The translations under genes and the position numbers were made by a program. Positions 28,114 through 40,375 of a stretch of DNA of 56,903 bases are shown here, in pieces (within the stretch, counting starts at the first letter, position 1; each line of letters opens with the position of its first letter). The notes beneath the pieces were generated by a model, which had not been told where the DNA came from, did no database searches, and saw only the letters and a program-made list of their open reading frames with translations. The DNA is from Methylotenera sp. (GTDB taxonomy: Bacteria > Pseudomonadota > Gammaproteobacteria > Burkholderiales > Methylophilaceae): contig SXLB01000004.1 of the NCBI GenBank assembly GCA_005777825.1, positions 1 to 56,903 of the forward strand, written 5' to 3'.

Positions 28114-28142
28114 GTTATATAATGTGATTGTTTATGCTTCAA
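28114..28142 (-). promoter_or_regulatory. Probable sigma-70 promoter of the amgK-murU-pepP-ubi series
   Basis: On the minus strand, TTGAAG (28142-28137), exactly 17 bases, then TATAAC (28119-28114). The start would be near 28107, leaving about 9 bases before the GTG of amgK. On the plus strand the same AT-rich core contains TATAAT (28118-28123), a possible -10 for lptD without a good -35. Confidence 0.45.
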
Positions 28143-28329
28143 ATCAGCCCTGGTGCAAGGCAATTAATCAGGCGGTCATGCCCAGTTATCGATTGCCAAA
28201 AGGCCCTATTTGTGAGATTTTAGCATCGATAAACCCATCCTTAAAATAAAACCTCTACCCAGCACCCGTGCCCATTTTTTCGCCTCCCCAAATAGCCTAC
28301 GCAGCAAGCCTGCAAAAGGTCGCACAACC

Positions 28330-30690
28330 ATGCTAAGCCGGCGTTTTTCTTGGCCTATGTTGGTGGCATTTTTTTGCTATGCGCTGCCCGCGCAAGCAGA
28401 CCAACTGGCAGAAGCGAACGACAGCGTTTTAAACGACAGCGTGTTAATCGATGGGGACAAACTGGAATTGCATCTAGATCGCAGCATGCGGGCCACAGGC
28501 CATGCGATCATGCGCCGTGGCCAGCAGAGCGTATCGGGCGACGTAATAGACTACGACTTGCAAAACGATGAATTGCACGTTACCGGCAATGTCGCCATCA
28601 ACCTGGACAACGCCAACATTGAAGGTTCGGAATTGCGTTTGCAATTGTCTGGCCAATTGGGCGAATTTAAACATGTCCGCTTCACCATGCTGCCCAAGTC
28701 AACCGCCCAGCCAGCGACGGTTAATTCGTCACGCATAGCCGCCGAGAATGCCACCCTGACGGGCAACCATTCCAGCACGCTGGACTTGCCAAGCAAACCG
28801 ATTAGCTCGGCCACCGACGTATTCGGCTCCTTGTACCTAAGCACTACTTTTAGCTCAAAAAAACTCACCTCACAAGGACGCGGCGATGCCAAAAGCGTGT
28901 TATTTGAGGGGCAGGATGTCAAACGCTTTAAGGAAGCGCGTTACACCACTTGCGCGCCCGGCGTGGACGATTGGTACATCAAGGCCGACGAGTTAAAACT
29001 GAACAATTACAGCGAGTCGGGCAGCGCCAAAAATGCCTACTTAGAAGTCATGGGTAAAACCGTGCTGTATACCCCATGGCTCAATTTTTCTTACAACGAG
29101 CAACGCAAGAGCGGGCTGCTGGCGCCCACTTACGGCACCACCTCTAACAGCGGCGTGGAAGTGGCCGTGCCCTACTATTGGAACATTTCACCCAATAAAG
29201 ACGCCACCATTACCGGCCGGGTATTAAGTCGGCGCGGCCTGCAATTGCAAGGCGAATTTCGCTATTTGGAAGAGAGTTTTTTTGGTATAGACAACTTGGA
29301 GTATCTGCCCGACGACAAGCAAAATGGCAAAAATCGCTTTTACGCTAACTTAAAGCACGAACATCAATTTGAACAAGGCTGGTCAGCCGGTTACAACTTT
29401 GAACACGTTTCAGATGACCAATATTTCTCCGACCTATCGACACTGATTACCAGCACCAGCCGTGTCAATTTGCCGCAACAATTGAATGTGGATTACGCCG
29501 ATGACACTTGGCGCTTTAATGCCTTAGCGCAACAATTTCAAACCCTAGACCAAAGCTCTTACCCGTACCAACGATTGCCGCAACTATCCCTCATAGGTGA
29601 AAAATTTTACGGTCCAGTGTACGGGCAACTGTATAGCGAATTGGTGGCGTTTGATCAAAATCACCAAGCACCGGTCGCCGCCACCGGCACCCGTGCTACG
29701 CTATACCCAAGCATCAGTTTGCCCATGAGCCAAGCTTACGGCTACCTCACACCCAAGCTCGGTCTGCATCACACTAGCTACAGTTTGGACGACGACCCCA
29801 ACAACCGCAACAGTTACCATAGGACTCTGCCGATAGCCAGCTTGGACAGCGGCTTATTTTTCGATCGGGATTTTAAAATTGCCGATAGAGCCTACACGCA
29901 AACCATAGAACCCAGGCTGTTTTACTTGTACATCCCTAACGTCAATCAAGCCTACATGCCGGTATTTGACACCAGTCAGTCGGACTTAAACTTCAGTAGC
30001 TTGTTTAGCGAGAATCAGTTCAACGGTAACGACAGAATTAATAACGCCAACCAACTTAGCCTTTCCTTAACGGCCCGCCTGATTGAAACAGACAGTGGCA
30101 CACAACGCCTGTCTGCCACCGTAGGCCAACGTTATTACTTTAACGATCAAAAAGTGGCGCTGGATTACAACGACCTAAGCGCGTACCGTAGCAGCAACAG
30201 CTCAGACATCTTAGCCGGGCTCAGCACCAACCTAAAAACCCACTGGAACGTCGATGCGTTCTGGCAATACAACACCGACCAAGACAACTTCGTCAGCACC
30301 ACCTTGACCAGTCGCTACACCCCAGAACCTGGCAAAGCCTTAAACTTGAGCTACAGCTACCGCCAAGACTCCATAGAGCAAGTGGATTTATCCGGGCAAT
30401 GGCCGCTGGGCAGGGGCTGGTACGGCATCGCCCGCGTCAATTATTCACTATTAGACAAGCAGGTCGTCGAAACGCTAGCGGGATTAGAGTATGATGCTGG
30501 TTGCTGGCAAACGCGAACGGTAATGCATAAAATAAGCACTGCCACCTCGGGTGATGTTTATGCCTTATTTTTCCAAGTAGAATTGGGCGGCATTGCTTCC
30601 ATAGGCATTAACCCTATGCAAGTGATAGAACGCAGCATCCCAGGCTATATGCACTCAGGACGCATCCCTGACATTTACAAACAACCTTAA
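28330..30690 (+). CDS. lptD: LPS-assembly outer membrane protein LptD
   Basis: Beta-barrel that inserts lipopolysaccharide into the outer leaflet, working with LptE (gene at 37519). The protein is 786 residues. The signal peptide is cleaved after PAQA (about residue 23). A jellyroll OstA domain follows (about 35-150), then a 26-strand-type barrel domain with LPQLSLIGEKFYGPVYG. Mature cysteines are only Cys208 and Cys725, so a single interdomain disulfide is possible, where E. coli has four Cys. It opens the block lptD-surA-pdxA-rsmA. The 231-base gap before it holds no gene that I can support. Confidence 0.96.
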   Translation: MLSRRFSWPMLVAFFCYALPAQADQLAEANDSVLNDSVLIDGDKLELHLDRSMRATGHAIMRRGQQSVSGDVIDYDLQNDELHVTGNVAINLDNANIEGSELRLQLSGQLGEFKHVRFTMLPKSTAQPATVNSSRIAAENATLTGNHSSTLDLPSKPISSATDVFGSLYLSTTFSSKKLTSQGRGDAKSVLFEGQDVKRFKEARYTTCAPGVDDWYIKADELKLNNYSESGSAKNAYLEVMGKTVLYTPWLNFSYNEQRKSGLLAPTYGTTSNSGVEVAVPYYWNISPNKDATITGRVLSRRGLQLQGEFRYLEESFFGIDNLEYLPDDKQNGKNRFYANLKHEHQFEQGWSAGYNFEHVSDDQYFSDLSTLITSTSRVNLPQQLNVDYADDTWRFNALAQQFQTLDQSSYPYQRLPQLSLIGEKFYGPVYGQLYSELVAFDQNHQAPVAATGTRATLYPSISLPMSQAYGYLTPKLGLHHTSYSLDDDPNNRNSYHRTLPIASLDSGLFFDRDFKIADRAYTQTIEPRLFYLYIPNVNQAYMPVFDTSQSDLNFSSLFSENQFNGNDRINNANQLSLSLTARLIETDSGTQRLSATVGQRYYFNDQKVALDYNDLSAYRSSNSSDILAGLSTNLKTHWNVDAFWQYNTDQDNFVSTTLTSRYTPEPGKALNLSYSYRQDSIEQVDLSGQWPLGRGWYGIARVNYSLLDKQVVETLAGLEYDAGCWQTRTVMHKISTATSGDVYALFFQVELGGIASIGINPMQVIERSIPGYMHSGRIPDIYKQP

Positions 30691-30704
30691 CACGAGTAAT
30701 TATT

Positions 30705-32021
30705 TTGCGTATTTTTAACCTACCTTTTATTAAATTCATGGCCTTATTGGTCGGACTAGGCTCGGCTTACCAATTCAACGTCCAAGCGGCTGAAGTGGTC
30801 AAAATGGATCGCATCGTCGCCATCGTCGACCAAGCCGTGGTCACCGAACAAGAACTGGAAAGCCGCATCGCGACAGTAACAGCACAATTTAAAAAACAAG
30901 GCACCGAATTGCCCGCTGAGGCGATTTTACGCAAACAAATTTTAGAGCGCTTAATTACCGACACCCTGCAACTGCAATACGCCGCGCAAACCGGACTGAA
31001 AGTTGACGACAACCAACTGGATAAAACCATAGGTCGGATTGCCGAGCAAAACCAATTGAGCCTGGCTGAATTTAGCGAAGCCTTAGCCAAAGACGGCGTT
31101 AGCATGACAAAATTTAGGGCAGACATACGCAATGAAATTACCCTGGCGCGCTTGCGCGAACGAGAAGTGGATGGCCGCGTCAACGTCAGCGAATCAGAAA
31201 TCGATAATTTCTTGACCAGCCAAGCAGCCTCCAATGAAAATCAGGACGAGTATGAAATCGCCCACTTACTCATCCGCACCCCAGAAGAAGGCGCCACGGA
31301 AGACATACAAAAAGCCAAAAGCAAAGTGGATAACGCGCTTAGCGAACTGAAAGCCGGCGTCAGCTTTGCTAAAGTTTCAGCCAGTTTTTCCGACGCACCT
31401 AACGCCTTAGAGGGTGGCAGCCTAGGCTGGAAAAAAGCCTCGCAAATGCCGGCCTTGTTTCTAGACGCTTTGAAAGCCATGCAAGTCGGCGAAGTATCCG
31501 CCCCACTGCGTAGCCCTAACGGTTTCCATGTCTTGAAATTAAACAACAAACGCGGCAGCAACTCGCCTTTGGTCATACAACAAACCCATGCCAGGCATAT
31601 ATTAATCAAGCTATCGGAAATCATGTCTGAAAAAGACGGCAAACTCAAAATTGACGGCATCAAAGAACGCTTGGATAACGGCGAAAAATTTGAAGCCCTA
31701 GCTAGGCAGTACTCCGAAGACAGCACCGCCTCCAGTGGTGGCGATTTAAATTGGGTCAACCCAGGCGACACCGTGCCGCAATTTGAAAAAGCCATGAACG
31801 AACTGAAAGAGTTGCAAGTAAGCCCCCCGGTGCGCACGCAATTTGGTTGGCACCTAATTCAAGTCATAGAACGTCGCAGTCAAGACATGAGCAAAGAAGC
31901 CGCCAGACTGAAAGCGCGCCAAGAAATCCGTGCAAAAAAAGCCGACGAAGCCTACCAAGATTGGATACGCGAATTGCGTGACCGCGCCTACGTGGAAATA
32001 CGGCTTGAAGATAAATTTTAA
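30705..32021 (+). CDS. surA: Periplasmic chaperone/peptidyl-prolyl isomerase SurA
   Basis: Escorts outer-membrane proteins, including LptD, across the periplasm. The protein is 438 residues. The signal peptide ends VQAA/EVV near residue 28. The SurA N-terminal domain starts MDRIVAIVDQAVVTEQELE and is followed by two parvulin domains (about 180-280 and 290-390; EIAHLLIRTPEE and THARHILIKLSE). The start is TTG, with a weak CGAG site upstream; an in-frame ATG 11 codons on would shorten the signal peptide. It lies 14 bases after lptD, so the barrel and its chaperone are co-expressed. Confidence 0.95.
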   Translation: MRIFNLPFIKFMALLVGLGSAYQFNVQAAEVVKMDRIVAIVDQAVVTEQELESRIATVTAQFKKQGTELPAEAILRKQILERLITDTLQLQYAAQTGLKVDDNQLDKTIGRIAEQNQLSLAEFSEALAKDGVSMTKFRADIRNEITLARLREREVDGRVNVSESEIDNFLTSQAASNENQDEYEIAHLLIRTPEEGATEDIQKAKSKVDNALSELKAGVSFAKVSASFSDAPNALEGGSLGWKKASQMPALFLDALKAMQVGEVSAPLRSPNGFHVLKLNNKRGSNSPLVIQQTHARHILIKLSEIMSEKDGKLKIDGIKERLDNGEKFEALARQYSEDSTASSGGDLNWVNPGDTVPQFEKAMNELKELQVSPPVRTQFGWHLIQVIERRSQDMSKEAARLKARQEIRAKKADEAYQDWIRELRDRAYVEIRLEDKF

Positions 32022-32066
32022 TCGCCTCACGGCCAAACTTTTTGCAATGCCAAGCCCAGTCCTCGC

Positions 32067-33071
32067 ATGACCACCTTCTTACCAAAAATCCTCCTCAGCG
32101 CCGGTGAACCGGCCGGCATAGGCCCGGATTTGTGCGTGATGTTGGCTCAGCAAAAACTGCATGCCGAACTGGTGGTCATTGCCAATGCGGCCATGCTAGA
32201 AGCGCGCGCCACCATGCTCAACTTGCCTTTGCACACCCAAAGGTATGACGCACAGCAGCCCAAACGCCACCTAGGTAATGGCAGCCTGACGGTTTGGGAT
32301 CAGCCACTGTCAGAAATCGCCCAGCCCGGCGTACTCAATGCAAACAACAGCCCATACGTTCTGGATTGCTTGCGCAGCGGCACGCTAGCCTGCCTAAACC
32401 ATGAATTTGATGCACTGGTCACCGCACCCGTGCACAAAGGCATCATCAACGCTGCCGGTATCGCCTTTAGCGGGCACACGGAATTCCTAGCCGAATTAAG
32501 TCGCACCCCGCAAGTGGTCATGATGCTGGTCGGAGGCGGCATGCGCGTGGCACTGGCGACCACGCATTTAGCGCTCAAAGATGTGCCAGCGGCCATTAGC
32601 CAAAGCAACTTAGAAACTTGCTTGCGTATATTGCATGAGGATTTAATCACTAAATTTGCTATTGCCCAACCGCGTATCTTAGTAGCGGGGTTGAATCCGC
32701 ACGCCGGTGAAGACGGCTACTTGGGTCGCGAAGAAATTGACATCATCAACCCAGTATTAGCAAAATTGCGTGGTGTAGGCATGCAATTAATCGGCGCCTT
32801 GCCAGCCGACACCTTATTTTCGCCTAGTAATTTGCAACAAGCGGATGCCGTGTTAGCCATGTACCACGACCAAGGGCTGCCTGTGCTCAAGCATGCCAGC
32901 TTCGGCACTGGAGTCAACGTCACGCTGGGCTTACCTATCATACGCACCTCAGTCGACCACGGTACCGCTTTAACGCTAGCCGGTACCGGCCAAATCGAAA
33001 TAGGCAGCTTGTTGGCCGCCATCGATTTAGCCATAGACCTCAGTCGTCAACGTGCCGCCTTACAGCAATAA
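32067..33071 (+). CDS. pdxA: 4-hydroxythreonine-4-phosphate dehydrogenase
   Basis: NAD-dependent oxidation step of the DXP-dependent pyridoxal phosphate route; it therefore uses dxs product downstream of this window's dxs. The protein is 334 residues. Signatures: SAGEPAGIGPD at the N-terminus, the metal-binding His in SGHTEFLAEL, AGLNPHAGEDGYLGREE, and YHDQGLPVLKHASFG with GLPIIRTSVDHGTA. It is followed after 3 bases by rsmA, the usual order in proteobacteria. Confidence 0.97.
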   Translation: MTTFLPKILLSAGEPAGIGPDLCVMLAQQKLHAELVVIANAAMLEARATMLNLPLHTQRYDAQQPKRHLGNGSLTVWDQPLSEIAQPGVLNANNSPYVLDCLRSGTLACLNHEFDALVTAPVHKGIINAAGIAFSGHTEFLAELSRTPQVVMMLVGGGMRVALATTHLALKDVPAAISQSNLETCLRILHEDLITKFAIAQPRILVAGLNPHAGEDGYLGREEIDIINPVLAKLRGVGMQLIGALPADTLFSPSNLQQADAVLAMYHDQGLPVLKHASFGTGVNVTLGLPIIRTSVDHGTALTLAGTGQIEIGSLLAAIDLAIDLSRQRAALQQ

Positions 33072-33074
33072 ACC

Positions 33075-33854
33075 ATGAAACACGTCGCAAAAAAACGCTT
33101 TGGCCAAAATTTTCTCACCGACCAAGGCGTCATCAACAGCTTGGTCGAGGCGATTGCGCCGCAAGCCGCCGACCTCATGGTGGAGATAGGTCCAGGGCTT
33201 GGTGCCTTGACCAAACCCTTGCTGCAAAAATTAAAGCAACTGCATGTAGTGGAAGTGGACCGCGACATCATCGCATGGATGCAGGCCGAATATGCCAAGC
33301 CGGCATACGCGCAAAGCCACATCCGCATACACAATGCCGACGCCCTTAAATTCGACTTCAGCAGCTTAGGCCAAGGCTTACGCGTTACCGGCAACCTACC
33401 CTACAACATTTCCACCCCCATCTTATTTCACTTGCTGGCCAATGTATCGCACATCACTGACATGCACTTTATGCTACAAAAAGAGGTGGTGGAACGCATG
33501 GTGGCGCAGCCTTCAACGCCGGCCTACGGCAGGTTAAGCGTGATGCTGCAATACCACTTGCAGATGGACTATTTGATCACCGTGCCACCCGGCGCATTTG
33601 AGCCCGCACCCAAAGTGGAATCGGCTTTTGTACGCTGCGTGCCGCACGCCACGCTGCCCTTTATCGCCAAAGATGAAGCCGTGTTTGCAAAAGTCGTGTT
33701 GGCGGCTTTCTCCCAACGCCGCAAGACCTTGCGCAACACCCTCAAAGGCATACTAGCAGACGAAGGCTTTAGCGCCCTAAACATAGACTCGCAACAGCGC
33801 GCAGAAAATTTAAGCGTGGCCGATTTTGTCGCCATAGCCAATTACCTGAGCTGA
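33075..33854 (+). CDS. rsmA: 16S rRNA dimethyladenosine transferase RsmA (KsgA)
   Basis: Dimethylates two adjacent adenines near the 3' end of 16S rRNA (A1518 and A1519 in E. coli), a late check of 30S assembly. The protein is 259 residues. RFGQNFLTD starts the fold, VEIGPGLGALT is the SAM-binding loop and NLPYNISTPI is the catalytic NLPY motif. The C-terminal domain contains SQRRKTLRNTL. The apaG/apaH genes that often follow are absent; adk comes 54 bases later. Confidence 0.97.
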   Translation: MKHVAKKRFGQNFLTDQGVINSLVEAIAPQAADLMVEIGPGLGALTKPLLQKLKQLHVVEVDRDIIAWMQAEYAKPAYAQSHIRIHNADALKFDFSSLGQGLRVTGNLPYNISTPILFHLLANVSHITDMHFMLQKEVVERMVAQPSTPAYGRLSVMLQYHLQMDYLITVPPGAFEPAPKVESAFVRCVPHATLPFIAKDEAVFAKVVLAAFSQRRKTLRNTLKGILADEGFSALNIDSQQRAENLSVADFVAIANYLS

Positions 33855-33899
33855 TATAATGCCAATTTTGCAGCATCCACTTCCAACCAACTTTTTTAG

Positions 33900-34562
<663 letters not shown>

Positions 34563-34582
34563 GCTTGAGCCTAAGCTAAGCC

Positions 34583-34936
34583 TTGCCAGAACCCACCTCC
34601 TTGCTCAAGTCCGCCTTAAGCTTAAGCTTTTGGGCTGGCCTGGCCTTGGTAACGCTCTTGGGTTTAATGCCGGGCTCCTCCTTGCCGCCAGCCTTGTTGT
34701 TTTGGGACAAAGCCCAACACGGCTTGGCCTTTGCCTTATTGGCCGTCATCGGCTGCTTTGCTTTCCCGGGCCGCCTAACTGCCGTCTTACTGGGCTTAAT
34801 TCTGCACGGGGCAGCCATAGAGATAATGCAAAGCCTGCTGCAGCTTGGCCGCTACGGTGACGTTTACGACAGTTTAGCCGATACGCTAGGTGTTTTGATC
34901 GGCTACAGCGTCTACCAATTAAGCCTCAAGCGCTGA
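34583..34936 (+). CDS. VanZ-family small membrane protein
   Basis: The protein is 117 residues with about four hydrophobic helices. It matches the VanZ-like family pattern: FWDKAQHGLAFALLA (Asp-Lys...His), then EIMQSLLQLGRYGDVYDSLADTLG, with conserved Glu, Gln, Arg, Asp and Asp. Known VanZ confers low teicoplanin resistance in enterococci. The role in Gram-negatives is unknown, so no resistance should be inferred. No ATG or GTG fits; the start appears to be TTG 34583, 20 bases after adk. Confidence 0.8.
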   Translation: MPEPTSLLKSALSLSFWAGLALVTLLGLMPGSSLPPALLFWDKAQHGLAFALLAVIGCFAFPGRLTAVLLGLILHGAAIEIMQSLLQLGRYGDVYDSLADTLGVLIGYSVYQLSLKR

Positions 34937-34942
34937 CAGTCA

Positions 34943-35006
34943 GGCCGTCTTAAAGCGCGCATCGCCGCGCGATTATTCCAGCTAAAAATCGCATTATTGG
35001 ACGGCC
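34943..35006 (+). other. Structured region upstream of leuS
   Basis: Distant arms GGCCGTC (34943-34949) and GACGGCC (35000-35006) can close a stem around a second hairpin with GCGCG arms. A TATAAT (35012-35017) follows directly and could be the -10 box of leuS. A processed RNA or plain decaying terminator is possible; no known family is recognised. Confidence 0.3.
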
Positions 35007-35050
35007 AAAGGTATAATCTAGCCATTCCATTACATTCCATGAAGCCTTAA

Positions 35051-37512
<2,462 letters not shown>

Positions 37513-37518
37513 CAAGGG

Positions 37519-38034
37519 ATGCGCAGTTTGCTCTACACCAAGCTAAAAACCATAAGCTTAGCCAGCCTAGTCGTAGGCTGGCTTTTGGTGACTGGCTGTG
37601 GCTTTCATCCGCGCGGTATGAGTGAAGTGACGTTCAAAACCATCTCCATCCAAGGCAACAGCTTGAGCATGAGCCGAGAACTACGGCAAACGCTGAAAAG
37701 CAACGGCATTAAGGTGATCGAACATTCAGACGACGCCGCGCTGTTATTTGAAATGATGAATGAGAGCAATGAAAAGCGCATTCTATCCTTGAGCGGCGGC
37801 GGTACCGTAAGGGAGTACGAGCTGGTCTATAAGGTCAGTTTTAGAACCAGGCTGCCAAATAGCCCGCTATGGAGCGAGGCACAAACCGTGCAATCGCGGC
37901 GTAATTTTTCCTACGACGACAAAGCCTTGCTGGCCAAACTCGATGAGGAAAATAAACTCAATGCCGACATGCACAGCGAGGTGGTGCGCGAAATCATGCG
38001 CCGACTGTCCGCCATCAAACGGCTGCAACCCTAA
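37519..38034 (+). CDS. lptE: LPS-assembly lipoprotein LptE
   Basis: Outer-membrane lipoprotein that plugs the LptD barrel and binds LPS. The protein is 171 residues. A lipoprotein signal peptide ends LVTG/C27, followed by GFHPRGM, the typical LptE start after the lipid Cys. A single alpha/beta domain follows. It lies between leuS (23 bases) and holA (2 bases), the conserved leuS-lptE-holA order. Confidence 0.94.
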   Translation: MRSLLYTKLKTISLASLVVGWLLVTGCGFHPRGMSEVTFKTISIQGNSLSMSRELRQTLKSNGIKVIEHSDDAALLFEMMNESNEKRILSLSGGGTVREYELVYKVSFRTRLPNSPLWSEAQTVQSRRNFSYDDKALLAKLDEENKLNADMHSEVVREIMRRLSAIKRLQP

Positions 38035-38036
38035 GC

Positions 38037-39050
38037 ATGCAGCTCGCCCCAGCGCAATTAGCCGCTCATCTTAAGCAAGGCCTACAAGCCCTTTACGTGC
38101 TGGTGGGCGACGAACCCTTGGCGCACCGAGAATGCTTGGATGCCATTAGGCAAGCGGCGCGATTACAGGGCTTTGATGAGCGCAACAGCTTATTGGTGGA
38201 GCGTGCTTTTAATTGGCAGCAAATTGCCTCTTACGGTGCGTCCATCTCCTTGTTTGCCAGTCGCCGTTTATTGGAAATCAATCTGCCCAGCGGCAAACCC
38301 GGCGTGGAAGGCGGCAAAGCCTTGCAAGCTTTAGCCAGGCAGCCTCTAAGCGATACCACCGTAGTGATTATCTTGCCTAAATTAGAGCGTGAGGCAAAAA
38401 ACAGTGCCTGGTTTAGCGCCCTAGAAAAACAAGCCGTAGTGATTAACCTAGAAGAAGTGCCGGCTAGCCAGTTGCCGAAATGGATAGGTGCCCGACTGGC
38501 GCAGCAAGGTCAACAAGCCAGTCCAGCTACCTTGGCATTTCTAGCCCACCAAGTAGAAGGCAATTTACTCGCCGCCAACCAAGAGGTGCAAAAATTAGGG
38601 CTATTGCACCCAGCGGGCGAGCTCAGCGATGAAGCCGTTAGGCAAGCGGTGCTAAACGTTTCCCGTTACGATGCGTTTCAATTAGGTGAAGCCGTCCTGG
38701 CTGGCGACAGCGCACGCACCGTGCGAATTTTGCAAGGCCTGCAAGATGAAGGTGAAAATGCCGTCGCCGTGATGAACCCCTTGATGTGGGTATTGCGTCC
38801 CTTATTAGGCATCAAACAAGCCGAATTACGCGGCGAAAACGTCATGCAAGCCATGACCAATGCGCGCATCTATGGCGACCGTCAAGCGCTGGTCAAACGC
38901 GCATTAAGCCGATTGAGCTTGCGTCAATTGGAAGCGGCCTTACAAAAATTAGCCGACATCGATAAAACCGCCAAAGGCGTCATGCAGGGCGACGCTTGGT
39001 TAGAAATTTCCCGGCTGTGTTTTGGCTTGGCTGGGGTGCGGGCTCGCTAA
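38037..39050 (+). CDS. holA: DNA polymerase III delta subunit
   Basis: Wrench of the clamp loader that opens the beta sliding clamp. The protein is 337 residues. YVLVGDEPLAHRECLDAIR starts the AAA-like domain I, which in delta lacks a working P-loop, and VIILPKLEREAKNSAWF is the sensor-region signature. The C-terminal collar domain ends WLEISRLCFGL. The start is two bases after the lptE stop. A GGCCT/AGGCC hairpin lies right after its stop (39051-39064). Confidence 0.94.
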   Translation: MQLAPAQLAAHLKQGLQALYVLVGDEPLAHRECLDAIRQAARLQGFDERNSLLVERAFNWQQIASYGASISLFASRRLLEINLPSGKPGVEGGKALQALARQPLSDTTVVIILPKLEREAKNSAWFSALEKQAVVINLEEVPASQLPKWIGARLAQQGQQASPATLAFLAHQVEGNLLAANQEVQKLGLLHPAGELSDEAVRQAVLNVSRYDAFQLGEAVLAGDSARTVRILQGLQDEGENAVAVMNPLMWVLRPLLGIKQAELRGENVMQAMTNARIYGDRQALVKRALSRLSLRQLEAALQKLADIDKTAKGVMQGDAWLEISRLCFGLAGVRAR

Positions 39051-39118
39051 GGCCTACGCAGGCCTGCTATAAAAAAGTATAATCCAAGACAAACAAACCT
39101 CATGAGCAGACAACCATC

Positions 39119-40375
39119 ATGGACATAAAAAAATACATGCAAGAAATTGGCCTGGCCGCCCGTGCGGCATCGAGGTTAATGGCCAGCGCCGACAGCAACA
39201 AAAAAAACGCCGCCCTGCAGCACATTGCCAGCGCCCTATTGCGTGAAAAAAACGCTCTGCTAGCCGCCAACCAATTGGACTTGACTGCCGCTCGCGCCAA
39301 CGGCTTGGATGAAGCCATGCTAGACCGACTCAGCATCACGGAAAAATCCATACAGGGCATGGCCGAAGGCTTAACGCAAATCGCCAAGCTTGATGACCCA
39401 ATAGGGGAAATGAGCGATTTTAAATACCGTCCCAGTGGCATACAGATAGGCAAAATGCGCGTGCCACTTGGAGTGATAGGCATCATTTACGAAGCGCGGC
39501 CTAACGTCACCATAGACGCCGCCGGCCTATGCATCAAATCTGGCAATGCCGCCATTTTACGCGGCGGCAGCGAAGCCATGCATTGCAATCAAGCCTTGGC
39601 CAAATTGGTGCAAGAAGGCTTGGCCGCGGCCGGTTTACCTAGCAGCGCCGTGCAAGTCATAGAAACCAGCGACCGGGCTGCCGTGGGCGAATTGATCACC
39701 ATGAAAGACTACGTGGACGTCATCGTGCCAAGAGGCGGCAAGGGCTTAATAGAACGCATTAGTAATGAAGCAAGAATCCCCGTGATTAAGCACTTGGACG
39801 GCAATTGCCATGTCTACATCGATGACGACGCCGATTTTGACAAAGCCCTGCGCATACTGGAAAACAGCAAAACCCAGCGTTTGGGCACCTGCAATACGGC
39901 AGAATCCTTGTTGATTGCCAGAGCGGTGGCGGCCAGCATGCTGCCAAAACTGGCCGACATGCTCAGCCAACACGGCATCGAAATTCGCGGTTGCAAAGAG
40001 ACTTGCGCCTTGGTCAAACAAGCCAAAGCCGCCAGCGAAGAGGATTATTACACCGAGTATTTAGCGGCGATTATTTCCTGCAAAGTGGTCAGCGGCTTAG
40101 ACGAGGCCATAGCGCACATTAACCAGCACTCGTCGCAGCACACTGAAGCCATCGTCACGGAAAATTACAGCAAAGCTCGGCGCTTCTTACGCGAAGTGGA
40201 TTCCAGCAGCGTCATGGTTAATGCTTCGACCCGTTTTGCCGATGGCTTTGAATACGGTTTAGGCGCGGAGATAGGCATCTCCACCGACAAATTGCACGCG
40301 CGTGGCCCAGTCGGCTTGGAAGGCTTGACCTCACTCAAGTTCATCGTGTTGGGCGACGGTCAAGTTCGAGCGTAA
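39119..40375 (+). CDS. proA: Gamma-glutamyl phosphate reductase
   Basis: Second step of proline synthesis: reduces gamma-glutamyl phosphate to the semialdehyde with NADPH. The protein is 418 residues. Catalytic Cys258 is in [12 protein letters not shown]. The signature [33 protein letters not shown] (key words FADG, EIGIST, RGPVG) is at the C-terminus. TATAAT at 39078-39083 may be a -10 box. The stop TAA directly abuts the nadD ATG without a gap. proB is not in the window. Confidence 0.97.
   Translation: MDIKKYMQEIGLAARAASRLMASADSNKKNAALQHIASALLREKNALLAANQLDLTAARANGLDEAMLDRLSITEKSIQGMAEGLTQIAKLDDPIGEMSDFKYRPSGIQIGKMRVPLGVIGIIYEARPNVTIDAAGLCIKSGNAAILRGGSEAMHCNQALAKLVQEGLAAAGLPSSAVQVIETSDRAAVGELITMKDYVDVIVPRGGKGLIERISNEARIPVIKHLDGNCHVYIDDDADFDKALRILENSKTQRLGTCNTAESLLIARAVAASMLPKLADMLSQHGIEIRGCKETCALVKQAKAASEEDYYTEYLAAIISCKVVSGLDEAIAHINQHSSQHTEAIVTENYSKARRFLREVDSSSVMVNASTRFADGFEYGLGAEIGISTDKLHARGPVGLEGLTSLKFIVLGDGQVRA

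Noticed and set aside
28028-28249. Small plus-strand frame in the amgK-lptD gap
   Set aside because: Half lies in amgK, composition is random and no start signal is present.
34583-34936. VanZ-family gene as an antibiotic-resistance gene
   Set aside because: Only a family match; no glycopeptide-resistance genes nearby and Gram-negative context.
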